13,758 bases of DNA from Chrysochromulina parva. Taxonomy: Eukaryota > Haptophyta > Prymnesiales > Chrysochromulinaceae. Position numbers and translations under genes: made by a program. The notes beneath the pieces were generated by a model. The model searched no databases and had not been told where the DNA came from. It saw nothing but the letters and a program-made list of their open reading frames with translations. The DNA lies in contig PJAB01001546.1 of assembly GCA_002887195.1 (NCBI GenBank), positions 1 to 13,758 of the forward strand. The letters run 5' to 3'. Below are positions 1 to 8,557 of the stretch, in pieces (within the stretch, counting starts at the first letter, position 1; the number at the start of each line of letters is the position of its first letter).

Positions 1-120
1 GACCTTCCCACTACTCAGGTAATTACCCCATAGGCTTTGAACACTGTGGGGCGCACTTTTTTGACCTAGGGGGACCTTCCCACTACTCAGGTAATTACCC
101 CATAGGCTTTGAACACTGTG
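1..120. repeat. 48-bp direct repeat, two copies at 72-bp period
   Basis: Positions 1-48 and 73-120 carry the same 48-bp sequence, beginning gaccttcccactactcaggt and ending aacactgtg, with no difference that I can see. The 24-bp link between them (49-72) holds a T run and a cctagg palindrome. The first copy begins exactly at the window edge, so this is probably the right end of a longer tandem array with a 72-bp unit, of which the last unit is incomplete. No coding frame is evident. It could be a satellite edge or subterminal repeat of a mobile element; the sequence alone does not decide. Confidence 0.9.
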
Positions 121-312
121 ATGTAGCAGAAGCACCTGATGCTTAATAGAGAGAACTTTGTAACTTACCAAGCTTAATATGCCTCGGTGAGCGCTGCGGC
201 TACTAAAACTCTCATCGGCCGCTAGGCGCTACGCGGTCAAACGTGCAGATTTAGACCCTCCGCCGAAAATTAGTCTGATCAAGAGACTCTGATTTTAGTC
301 CCTTGATTAACT
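121..312. other. AT-richer spacer without a gene
   Basis: No open frame or RNA gene is recognisable here. Composition is clearly less GC-rich than the genes to the right. A small inverted repeat (AGTCT at 272-276 and AGACT at 284-288, seven-base loop) is present but too short to call a terminator or structured RNA. The stretch ends in the 16-bp word gtcccttgattaactt (298-313) that recurs at 741-756. Confidence 0.6.
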
Positions 313-334
313 TAAGTAAGTAAGTAAGTAAGTA
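313..334. repeat. (AAGT)n microsatellite
   Basis: The tetranucleotide AAGT (equally TAAG) is repeated about five times without interruption, directly after the first copy of the 16-bp dispersed word. It is a simple repeat, with no sign of function. Confidence 0.9.
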
Positions 335-488
335 ACAACCGCCGCGGAGCAGCAACGGCACACGTGGCGAGGGCACAGAAACCCAAGCATGCAAAGCGTG
401 GCGTTGTGGGAGGGAACACCGATGTCAGGCATCAGCCATGCTCATCCCATGTCAACACTCTCCAACGCTCGCTTCCGATTTCTAAGTC

Positions 489-749
489 TCACCGGACCCA
501 CTGCTTCTTATCTTCATCCTGAGGCTTAGTTCGCCTCCGCGCAACGATCTCCTTCCTTGCCTTTTTCCCCGCGTCCTCGGGCGCATATCTTGCTTTTTCG
601 AGACGTCGTGCTTCTGCTCGCTGATCCGCGGTTAACATGGTGACGCCTACCCACGAGTCCTGCCACGGGTTGCCGTCTTCATCCTCACCCACCCACTGAA
701 CCAGCGCCCGCAGTGGCCTCCCCCTTCTCGAAGTGTGTGTGTCCCTTGA
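489..749 (-). pseudogene. Chromodomain-like fragment, possible transposable-element remnant
   Basis: On the minus strand the frame is open from just inside the 16-bp word (after a TAA near 750) to a stop at 489. It encodes about 86 residues; no ATG starts it, and the first ATG-type Met lies well inside. The protein is hydrophilic and looks coding: an R-P-L-R-A-L-V-Q-W-V-G-E-D-E-D-G stretch followed by N-P-W-Q-D-S-W, then a basic, helix-prone tail rich in Arg, Lys and Glu. The V-x-W-x-G...W pattern resembles the aromatic-cage region of chromodomains, which often sit at the C-terminal end of Ty3/gypsy integrases. The position inside a repeat-rich block fits a degraded element. The similarity is weak and judged by eye. 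It could equally be an exon of an unrelated gene or a chance frame. Confidence 0.35.
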
Positions 750-756
750 TTAACTT

Positions 757-1026
757 CAAACTTGATAACCCCTAATTGCCCTTAACGCTTATAGCCTTAC
801 CGTATTAGCTTTTAGCTAGTTCGTACCAATTACGAATTACGTTTACGACGCTACGCGTACGTCTAACGCCTCGCTTACGCTAATAGACGCTCGCGCTGCT
901 CAGACCACATGTGTGTTCAGGCTACTGTAGAAACGTTGTGCACCGGATGAGATGCTGGTTGCTGCTGCGTAGTTGGAGTTTGCAGGGAGTGGCCACGAAG
1001 TTCGACGTGCACGATGGCTTCTTCCA
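757..1026. other. Spacer downstream of the coiled-coil gene
   Basis: From about 757 to 895 the sequence is unusually rich in TAACG/TTACG-type words and contains a perfect 7-bp tandem (aattacg at 828-834 and 835-841). From about 900 it grades into the GC-rich 3' flank of the large minus-strand gene and should hold its 3' UTR. Short plus-strand frames over 911-1231 run opposite that gene's C-terminal end and show no protein-like features. I see no poly(A) motif that I would defend. Confidence 0.5.
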
Positions 1027-4000
1027 TCATCCTCGCGGCGGCGAGGAGCCCCGCTGCGGCCACGCGCGCTGCAGCAACGGCGCGCTCGCCGTCTCTTTGA
1101 GAAGAGGCACCTCGCCCGTCATGGTGGAGATACGCTCACGCCGATTCGCGAGCCGCATGCCCAGCTCAGTGGGTGGCAGGCTCATCCGCAGGTCGTTCAT
1201 CCGCGGCAGTGCCTTTAGGCGGCCGTTGTGACCATACGCTGAGCCGCGCGGGCTAGCGCTTGGAATCATGGACGATGGAGCCACCGGGAGTGGAGCCACA
1301 GGGAGGAGGAGGGGCCGGGACGACGACGGTTGGAGGACGCGCAGCCTACCGGGCGACGTGCTACCCGGCCGTGCATGCACGAGTGCGGGAAGCGCCCCCA
1401 CGCTCGCAACCGTCCGCAGGTGACCCGCACTGCGAGGCGCATTACGCGCAGCCGACGCCCCCGGAGGGGAGACGTCTCTGGGCCCCATGTTCCGTGGACT
1501 CGACCCAGCGTCGACAGCGGCTCCAGCAGGAGCGCCCATTTGCTGCACCCACCTAGCCGGGCCTGCAGAGCTCTGAATGCCCTCAAAAAGTGAGGTGGCA
1601 TAATTCGGCGGCTGAAGTCCCAGAGAGTGGTACAGATCGTTGGCAGGGTTGCGATTGCGGGACAGGAGTGGCATTAGGGGGGCAGTGGCCATATGTCCCA
1701 AGCCCAGCTCGGCCATGGCTTCATACTTCATTCGAGCCGACTTCTCAGCAGCGGCAAAGGTACGCGGCGACATGACCACGGAGATGCCAGGAGGTGGCAG
1801 GACGGCCTCCCCCTTTCGCTTCGCAGCGAGCTGCACCTTGGGCTTCTTCGGCTCGGCGGCAGCTTCTGCCAGCCTCCTGGCCGCCTCCGCCTTTCCTTGG
1901 GCCGCCTTTTCCGCATCTGCCTTTTTCTTGGCAGCCCTATCCTTGAGGAAGGCTTCCCGGCGGGCGGCAAGATCTAACTCTTTCGCCGCCTTTTCGGCCT
2001 CCTTGGCGATCCTCTCGGCCTCCTCCTTTTCAGCCTGCTTCGCCACCCTTTCAGCCTCCTTCGCCGCCCTTTCAGCTTCTCTTGCTGCCATTTCTTCCAG
2101 CATCTGCCTCTCCTGCTCCTCCCTGATCCGCATCTCCTCCTCCCTCCTCTCCCTCCTCTCCGCTGCACTCAGTTTGCCCGTCCTCTTCTTCTGTCCAGGC
2201 AGCAGCGGCTCGTCCTCGAAGGCAAGGGGTGCCGAGTTGCCTGCGCCAATCTCGGCAGCCTCTGCCACCTTCGCTGCTCGGATGGCCTCCTCCTCAGCAT
2301 CATCTGCATTCTGCTTCTTGGCCTTCGCGTCCGCAATGATGCCAGCAGCTTCATTCTTAGCCCTCTGCGCCTTCTCCTTTGATTTGGCGGAGCGCTTCGC
2401 CGCCTTCTTTGCGATGTCGGATGACTTCCTCGCCTCCTGCCGGCGCTTGAAAGCGGCCGCCTCTTCGGCTTTTGTCATCGCCTCCCGTTGCGCCTGTTGG
2501 TAAGCGGCAAGCTGCTTTTCATTCATCGAAGCGAGATCAGCGGACTCCTGTCGCTTCCTCAAGACTTCCATGAAGTCTTCCTTCTCTGCCTCGGTCTCAG
2601 CCTCCTCGCCAAGCAGCGCTTGCAAGAACGCCTCGTCTGCCGCGATCATCGCCAGAAGCCTTGCCTCCGCTTCGGCTTCGGCCATCATTTGCATTTGAAG
2701 ATTGAATTCCTCCTCGGCAACGATGCGGTCCAGCTCCTCCAAGGCCGCTTCCCACGCGGCATGCTCCCGAGCGATCTCAGCCTCTTCCATTCGCTTGCGC
2801 TCGAGGACCTCCTCGACAAGGTCTACAATGATCGGTGTCACACAGTTCATCATCTCGGCATATCTGGCGAGTTCTTCGTGCACGTTTACCATCACACAGT
2901 CCATCATCTCGCTGATGATAGCTCGCCGATTCTCGTCTGCTCGTCGCTCAGCCATCTTGAGCCCCTCCTTTTCCATGGCGATCATGTTGTTGATCGATGC
3001 CACCCCCCGCTTCATCGCTGCCTTGGTCCTCTTCAGCCTAGCCGCTTTCGCCTCCGCCTCCACCTTAGCCTTTGCTGCGAGCATCTTCGTCGCCCTAGCC
3101 GTCGATGCTTTTGCCTGTTCCAGCCTCTGCAGCCTGGTCGCTTCCGATGATTCCGCAGCGTGCACCGCGACCGCCCACATCGTTGACTCTGCCCATGCGC
3201 TCGACGTGATGCTCGTGAGATCATCAAACACCTTCTTGTCCCTGACCTCCTGCGCCCTGATGGCCGCGATATGTGCGTCCTCGATCTTCTTGTCAGCAAT
3301 CACGCGGGCAACGATGCTTCCGACCACGCTTGCCGACATGGTCTGCAACTCCGCTGTCCGTTCTGCGTAGATCGCCCCCTCGTCCTGGAGGACCCCAAGC
3401 ATGGAGAGCTTCTTCCTGCCTCGTGTGATCGCAGCCTTTGTCCTCTCGAGCCGATGCTCCTTGGCGTCGTCTTCCAGCACCTTGGAGATGGCAATAGACT
3501 TCACGCCCTTGCCCATCGCCGCCTTCACCTTTTCGACTCTCGCCACCCGTTCTTCCTCTGCCTTGATGGCGGCGAGCCTCGCCTCTTCTATTGCCCGTCG
3601 CTCCGCAAACTCCTTGCCACCCTCGTCCAGCACCTTCGACAAGCTGATGCTCGCGACGCCCCTGGTCATCGCCCCCTTGACCTTCTCGACTTTCGCCACC
3701 CTCTCCTCCTCTGCCCGCCTCGCCTCTTCTATTGCCCGTCGCTCCGCAAACTCCTTGCCACCCTCGTCCAGCACCTTCGACAAGCTGATGCTCGCGACGC
3801 CCCTGGCCATCGCCGCCTTGACCTTCTCAACTTTCGCCACCCGCTCCTCCTCTGCCCGCCTCGCCTCTTCTATTGCCCGTCGCTCCGCAAACTCCTTGCC
3901 CCCCTTGTCCAGCACCTTCGACAAGCTGATGCTCGTGGCCTGCCTGGCCATCGCCGCCTTGACCTTCTCGACTCTCGCAACCCTCGCCTCCTCCTCTCGT

Positions 4001-6359
4001 CGGATCCTTGCCTCATCAGCGTCTTTCTCCATCTGCTGCACAAGGGCGAGCCCCTTGACACCCCTTGATACAGCGGCTTTGGCTCTCGCCAGCCGCAGCC
4101 TGGCAGCTTCGATCGCCACGATCTGATCGAGCTGTAGCAGCACTGCCTCCCACGCGGCTTGCTCCGCATCATCTGCCGATGCCTCTTCTACCAGCCGACG
4201 TGAGATTGCCTCCTCTGCTGCCTTCATCGCGAGCACCTCTTCCACAGTTCTGAGCACGAGCTCGTTCAACTCCTGGGTCATGAGTCTCAGGTCGACCAGC
4301 CGCGCTGCCTCAACGGCCACCACCTCCTTGAGCTCTACCTCAGCGGCTTCCCACGCAACCTGCTCCGCGGCATCTGCAATCCGTTTAGCTTCGATCCTGG
4401 CCTCCTCGGCTATTCTCGCTGCCTCAGCTGCAGCCGCCCTGGCCTCCTCCAATTTCCTGAGCTTGATCTTCAGATTACCCGCGAAGATTATGGAAGTGCG
4501 TACGCGAGACCACCTTTTACGCGCCGCCCAGATGGCCACGTGCCTCCTGACGTTAGGCACAATGACATTTTCGATGAGCCCACGGATGATGATGCGTCGC
4601 TTGCGCTCTGCCATCGCCAGTGCTAGCCGGCCCATCCATTCGCGTCGTGACCTCATGCCGCGCCAGATTGACTGCACGCGCATGAGCCGGGCGATAAACC
4701 TTCGGTGTCGAGCCTTCTTTACCGCGACCTGCAGCTTGATGATAAAGAAAGGGGCCATCGCGCCGTACTTGAACATCAGATGCTCCTGCATCTCGTTCAC
4801 GGCAACAATATGCGAGTGGAAGGTAACGACCTGCAGGAGGAGGGCTTCGGTGCAGGCACGGCATTTTTCCCAGAGCGCCTCGTCCGCAATCCGTCTTGCC
4901 AGCTCTACCAAGGCCGCCCGCCAGTCCCTCTCCTCCTTGGCGTCGTAAAGCACATGGTGTATACGTCGTGCGAGCGTGCATCGCCACGCGCACTCAAGCA
5001 TAATGACGGCGGCTCGCCGCTGGAGAATGATTGGGCGAAAAAATCGGTACACAAGGTGCCTTCGTCGACCGGATTGGATGACGACGATGGCAGAGAAAAT
5101 GAATCCGGTCGTTGACACAGTGTCGACTGTGCCCTTGATGCATTTCAGGACTTCCGATGCGATGGTGGCGACCTCGGGGAGGCCTGGGTGGCCATATCGC
5201 GCGAGCATGCGCATCCTCTGGATTCCTCCGCCATTCGAGAGCTCCGTGACAAACTCGAGCTCGGTGCACAGATGGAGTGAAAGCTCGACCGCGGTCCGAA
5301 GCAGCTCAAGCCGCGTGTCAAACAGGAATGGGATAACGAACGCGAATGCATCCGCCTGCTCGACCAGCTTCTTTGTCTCGCCAGCACCACGATCGAGCTC
5401 GACGTTGCAGATCTTCGCGAGCAGGGCCAGCGAGGTTTCGTGCAGCCTCGGATCTGGGCTCCCCATGAGTGTACTGAGGCCTGCGAGGTGGAGTGCACAC
5501 CGGGGCAAGACGCAGGTCTCGCGTAAGCTCAGTTGCTGCTGCGGTTCTTCACGGTTTGGTTAGGCTGAGTAGCAAATGATGCGAGGTCAAGGGAGGGCTT
5601 GTGCGCACTTCCGACGACGTAGAAATCACGAAGCACAGCGCACAGCGCCTCGAACTCCACCCTAGTGTCGGACATGTCGAGGAGCAAGCTCAGCTGCACG
5701 AGCGCGTCCGCCTTGATGTCGTCATCATCATCGGCGAGCGCGTCGAAGAGTTCTGTCATGCCGACTGACACGGCTCGGTGGCTGTGCGTTCCAGCGTCGA
5801 GGGCCGCGCGGTTGCCAAATGGCGCCGCGATCTTCTCATGCACAGCTGCGATTTCTTCCTCGTCGACATGGGTGAGCTTTGGTTGAATCTTGTTCTGCGC
5901 TTTGTATACCGCAATACCATCCTTGAGGAGTGTCACGAGCGCTGCTGGCAGGAGGCCAATGATATTCTCGCCAAGGGGCACCGCGACGGAGCGTTCGCGA
6001 CATGCCAGCACCCAGCCATCCGGAAGCGTTGCGCCATAGGGCGTGAGCAGGTAGACGAACTCGCCCTCAACCGCCGAAAGCTCGTCCTCTTGTGTCGCTT
6101 CAACCTCTTGCAGGACGCGTCCTTCTCCGTATTGCTCGGCGAGCATCTCGTCTGGCGCAATCACATAGCCTGATTCCTGCGTTACCGGGTTCCTGACCAA
6201 CAGGAAACCTGCGCCCTCGCTGTCATCATCCGGCTGCTCATCGGGATTGACGGTGTAGAGTACTCCGACCCTGAGTTGCATGAACGTAACGCTGCCGAGC
6301 GTGCGGCCGTCTTGATCCACGAGCGCCCTCATTTTGACGGGCTCCTCAAGCATGTCCAT
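1027..6359 (-). CDS. Large ARM/IQ/coiled-coil protein, two exons, about 1734 aa
   Basis: Exon 1 is 6359-5609 and exon 2 is 5480-1027. A 128-nt GT-AG intron joins them in phase 1; splicing changes one codon to Ser251 and makes a continuous helical repeat. Residues 1-195 are an acidic, probably beta-rich domain that I do not recognise. Residues 200-365 look like ARM repeats. IQ-like motifs lie near 382-396, 408-424 and most clearly at 517-536 (V-Q-S-I-W-R-G...R). Residues 586-1476 are an Ala/Glu/Lys/Arg coiled coil with 47-residue tandem repeats. The last 258 residues are Pro/Ser/Arg-rich and probably disordered. The start at 6359 was chosen because the frame further upstream (to 6617) runs through the divergent promoter and looks non-coding; Met at 6353 is an alternative. 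A cytoskeletal or flagellar scaffold that binds calmodulin is an inference from the architecture. No family name can be given. Confidence 0.8.
3581..3990 (-). repeat. 141-bp tandem repeats inside the coiled-coil gene
   Basis: The word gcctcttctattgcccgtcg recurs at 3581, 3722 and 3863, giving units of exactly 141 bp (47 codons). The units are nearly identical over most of their length; the third copy becomes divergent towards 3990. Each unit encodes a block containing V-E-K-V-K-x-A-M-x-R and S-I-S-L-S-K-V-L followed by G-G-K-E-F-A-E-R-R. The near identity at silent sites indicates recent duplication or gene conversion, while more diverged copies of the same motif lie on both sides. Confidence 0.9.
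5481..5608 (-). other. Intron of the coiled-coil gene (128 nt, phase 1)
   Basis: On the minus strand the donor is GGAA|GTGCGC and the acceptor is CCTCGCAG|GCCTC. Without splicing, exon 1 runs into a TGA at 5531-5529 and exon 2 would need its own start at 5508. Removing these 128 nt joins both frames exactly. The joined residues read ...F-Y-V-V-G-S-L-S-T-L-M-G-S-P-D-P, a normal inter-helix turn of an ARM repeat. Unspliced translation would end 25 residues after the junction residue. Confidence 0.8.
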
Positions 6360-6664
6360 CCTAGCGGCCGACCTGAGCGCGAGCGCGCGCGCGCTTGATC
6401 GGTTTTCGAGGTGGCAGCCACCTTCTCGAACGCCGCACCGTTTCAGCCTCCAGGTCTGGGCTGTGGTCGTAGCGGCCGCTGGGGCGGCTTGCGGGCATAG
6501 TTGTACTTTGACAAAGTAGAAGATGAGAGTGGCAATCGCGAGGTGGAGGTGCGCCGAGCCCACTAAGAAGGAGCTTGCGGGGTATATTTCTACTGAGCCT
6601 ACACCTCCTGAGATCACGGCTCGTGCTCACAGAGCGAGGCGTACGGGAAGTTCTTCTGAACTTC
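6360..6664. promoter_or_regulatory. Divergent intergenic region, coiled-coil gene / UPF0301 gene
   Basis: About 305 bp separate the two chosen start codons, which face away from each other. The stretch holds a perfect palindrome, TACTTTG-A-CAAAGTA (6504-6518), near its middle, and a TATA-like TATATTT at 6583-6589. The latter lies about 76 bp upstream of the UPF0301 start at 6665, suitable for a start site around 6610-6620. No equally clear TATA is seen for the minus-strand gene. Assignment of a shared bidirectional promoter is inferred from the geometry. Confidence 0.5.
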
Positions 6665-7905
6665 ATGCATATGCACGTCGTGATTGCCCAAGCCTTTCTC
6701 GTCGCGAGCTGCTCCGCGGCCTGGCTAACTTCAGCCACCTTGCCTTCGTCATCGTGTGCGCCGGCTTGGCGCTACCGAACCATCGTTTTGCAGCTTGGCG
6801 CCTACCCTGAGGACGACGACAAGGCTGGTGGCGAGGATGGCAAGGGCTTGGAGGACGTGACGGATGAGGAACGCAGCGACGTCGAGGATTTCCGCGCGCA
6901 GATGCTGCGTCAGATGCTCGGTGGCGCCAGCAGCGACGAAGACGCGCCGAATGCTGTCGACGTAATGCTCAAAAAGGCTGGCGTGCCGACCACAACAACA
7001 CCACTGGTGAAGCGTGCGTCGCAGCTGGTCGCAGGCCAGGTGCTTGTGGCCAATCCCGAGCGGTTTTGCACCCGCAACCCCTTCTCGCGCCCAGTCAAGG
7101 ACCTGAGCCGCTTCGGCCTGCAGGGGCCGATCGACCTCAACGAGGTCAGCTCCGACTTTGCGGCGCAGATGCTTCCGGTAAGCGACCCAACCTGAGGGCG
7201 CCTCTACGCTCGAGCTTGCTGGTCCGCAGAGCCATCTACCCTGTGCCGACACTCGCACGCGTTCGCGCCACGGCAGGTGGTCTTCCTCACCGAACACTCC
7301 AAGTCGGGCTCTCGTGGATTGCTGATGGAGCGGCGCACAGGCGCGCTGATGGGTGATGTTTCTATGGAGGAGTACGGCTGCGTGGCGATTTCGCCGCTGT
7401 GGCTCGGCGGCACGGTACTGCCACGCAAGCGCGCCCTCTGCCTCAACGGCCCTGCCTGCTAGGCTCCGAAGAGCTCGGCGCCCTCACGCTCACGCTCGCG
7501 TCGTCTGTCGCCCTCGCTCCTCGGCGCCGACAGGCGAAGCAAAACAACCTGTACGTGCTTCATGACGTCGACACGCTGAGGGAGTCGGAGGAGGTGTGCC
7601 GTGGACTTTTCCTCGGGGGCTGGAGCGATGCGCGCCCTAAAGTGGCCGACCGATCGCTAGGCGAGGGTCGCTTCAAGTTCTTCCTGGGGGCGACCGAATG
7701 GGACGCGGGACAGCTCGAGGACGAGTTCAAAGCGGGAGCGTGGCTCGCGCTCGACGCCGAGCCCGGACTCGTCATCAAGGACCGCGTCGCCAGCTGGCGA
7801 CCCGGGAGGCCCAAGCCCGTGTGGACAGAATTCATGAAGCATCTGGCAGAAGATGGCAAGAAAATCGTCGATCAGGTGTATCCTGAAGGAGCGGACGACA
7901 GCTAA
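6665..7905 (+). CDS. UPF0301/AlgH (DUF179) family protein, likely plastid-targeted, three exons
   Basis: Exons are 6665-7177, 7277-7414 and 7534-7905, all joined in phase 0, giving 340 residues. The DUF179 fold is plain: G-Q-V-L-V-A-N-P at 124-131; V-V-F-L-T-E-H at 172-178; S-G-S-R-G-L-L-M at 181-188; L-W-L-G-G-T at 212-217; G-L-F-L-G-G-W at 241-247; and F-F-L-G-A-T-E-W-D-A-G-Q-L-E at 266-279. Bacterial members are about 190 residues. Here an extra N-terminus carries a hydrophobic leader (residues 5-20), a Ser/Thr/Pro/Ala stretch and an acidic linker (about 48-97). A leader of that kind fits entry into a secondary plastid, and plant homologues are plastid proteins. Biochemical function of the family is unknown. 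The start at 6665 lies below a TATA-like site; an in-frame ATG at 6575 lies above it and is less likely. A ttttgcag at 6786-6793 resembles an acceptor, so the first exon's 5' boundary is not certain. Confidence 0.85.
7178..7276 (+). other. UPF0301 gene intron 1 (99 nt, phase 0)
   Basis: The donor is CTTCCG|GTAAGC and the acceptor is CACGGCAG|GTGGTC. The unspliced frame meets TGA within 18 nt of the donor. A nearer acceptor at 7228-7229 (CCGCAG) gives the wrong frame, so it was not used. Splicing places V-V-F-L-T-E-H directly after A-A-Q-M-L-P, as expected for the first core strand of DUF179. Confidence 0.8.
7415..7533 (+). other. UPF0301 gene intron 2 (119 nt, phase 0)
   Basis: The donor is GGCACG|GTACTG and the acceptor is GCCGACAG|GCGAAG. 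Splicing rebuilds the family motif L-W-L-G-G-T-A-K-Q-N-N-L, which is interrupted in the genomic frame; that frame ends at TAG about 45 nt further on. The donor GTACTG is weaker than GTAAGC but is the only one that restores the domain. Confidence 0.85.
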
Positions 7906-8557
7906 GCTGCGAGACAGTGTCCAGCTGGATTTGCAGCACGCGGTCGCGGACCCCGCGGGCGGAGCGGGCTACAACCTACAAGCCGGCTCCTCCTCCCAGC
8001 AGTATCGTATCTGAGCTAGCTCCCAGCACCTGGGCTGACCCTGGCCAGAGTGACGGTGTGGTCCTAGAGAGCTCGGGGATTTTGTGACTCAGTGGACGCC
8101 CCGCTCATACACCGCGCACGCTCTTAAGACTTAACACGACAGTAACCACGGCGACCACCTCCAGTGGGACCGACGAGTCTATAATGTCGCTCGTACTGTC
8201 GTTTTCAACGGACGGCCCCCCGGCCACGCGCGAGAGGTCGTGACTCGAGTGTCGGAGATCCCGGGGGCCGCGCCCGCGGGCGCCGGCGTTGCCGCCCGGG
8301 CCTTCCCGTCGCGAGAGGCTCCACCGCGCTCCGGGCTGCTCAGCGGCTTTACTCGCTCTCGAATCCCCAACATTGTTGTGCTCAGCCGTCAGCGTAGGCT
8401 GCCGCAGACAGGACATTGGACGAGAGCTTCGCGAGGGCGTGCGCGGCGCACGCACTGCGCAGGTTGGCCGCCCCGGTTGATTCCGTCCGGGATCATCCGG
8501 TACGAGTTTAGCTGCATGCAAGGACATAGGCACATGCATGCCGCACATAATGCTCAT
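7906..8557. other. Convergent intergenic region, no gene supported
   Basis: This spacer of about 650 bp lies between two convergent genes, and its ends should hold their 3' UTRs. It is very GC-rich between about 8215 and 8340, with runs such as gggggccgcgcccgcgggcg. Open frames exist on both strands (for example 8105-8557 minus), but their products are low-complexity Arg/Pro/Ser/Gly strings typical of random GC-rich sequence. I see no tRNA, repeat array or further domain. Confidence 0.6.

Larger units (their letters stand above)
298..756. repeat. Region bounded by 16-bp direct repeats
   Basis: The word gtcccttgattaactt occurs at 298-313 and again, identically and in the same orientation, at 741-756. 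The 427 bp between them hold the AAGT microsatellite and the chromodomain-like minus-strand fragment. Two readings are possible: the words are pieces of a dispersed repeat family, or they flank an insertion. 16 bp is longer than most target-site duplications, so a family-repeat origin is somewhat more likely. No transposase or reverse transcriptase domain is visible. Confidence 0.45.

Noticed and set aside
1..120. CRISPR array or telomeric repeat
   Set aside because: There are only two 48-bp copies with a single 24-bp link, in a eukaryotic setting, and no short G-rich telomere unit. A satellite or element edge explains it better.
272..288. Short hairpin as a terminator or small RNA
   Set aside because: The stem is only five base pairs, with no T run or conserved structure, and no gene ends there.
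1640..5563. Long plus-strand open frames opposite the coiled-coil gene
   Set aside because: They are antisense to GAG/AAG/GCC-rich coding sequence, which leaves few stops on the other strand. Their products are Ser/Ala/Leu or Arg/His/Pro strings without domains, and the minus-strand frame is continuous and repeat-structured.
6360..6617. N-terminal extension of the coiled-coil frame to 6617, including a hydrophobic stretch that could pass for a membrane segment
   Set aside because: It runs through the divergent promoter region and across the TATA-like site of the other gene, and its sequence looks non-coding. Met at 6359 is the more economical start.
7221..7276. Alternative UPF0301 intron acceptor at 7228-7229
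   Set aside because: Using CCGCAG there puts exon 2 out of frame with the V-V-F-L-T-E-H strand, whereas the acceptor ending at 7276 restores it in phase 0.
8105..8557. Minus-strand frame of 150 codons directly downstream of the PPOX-DUF2470 gene
   Set aside because: Its product is low-complexity Arg/Ser/Gly/Pro without any domain and it lies in a very GC-rich convergent spacer where stops are rare by chance.
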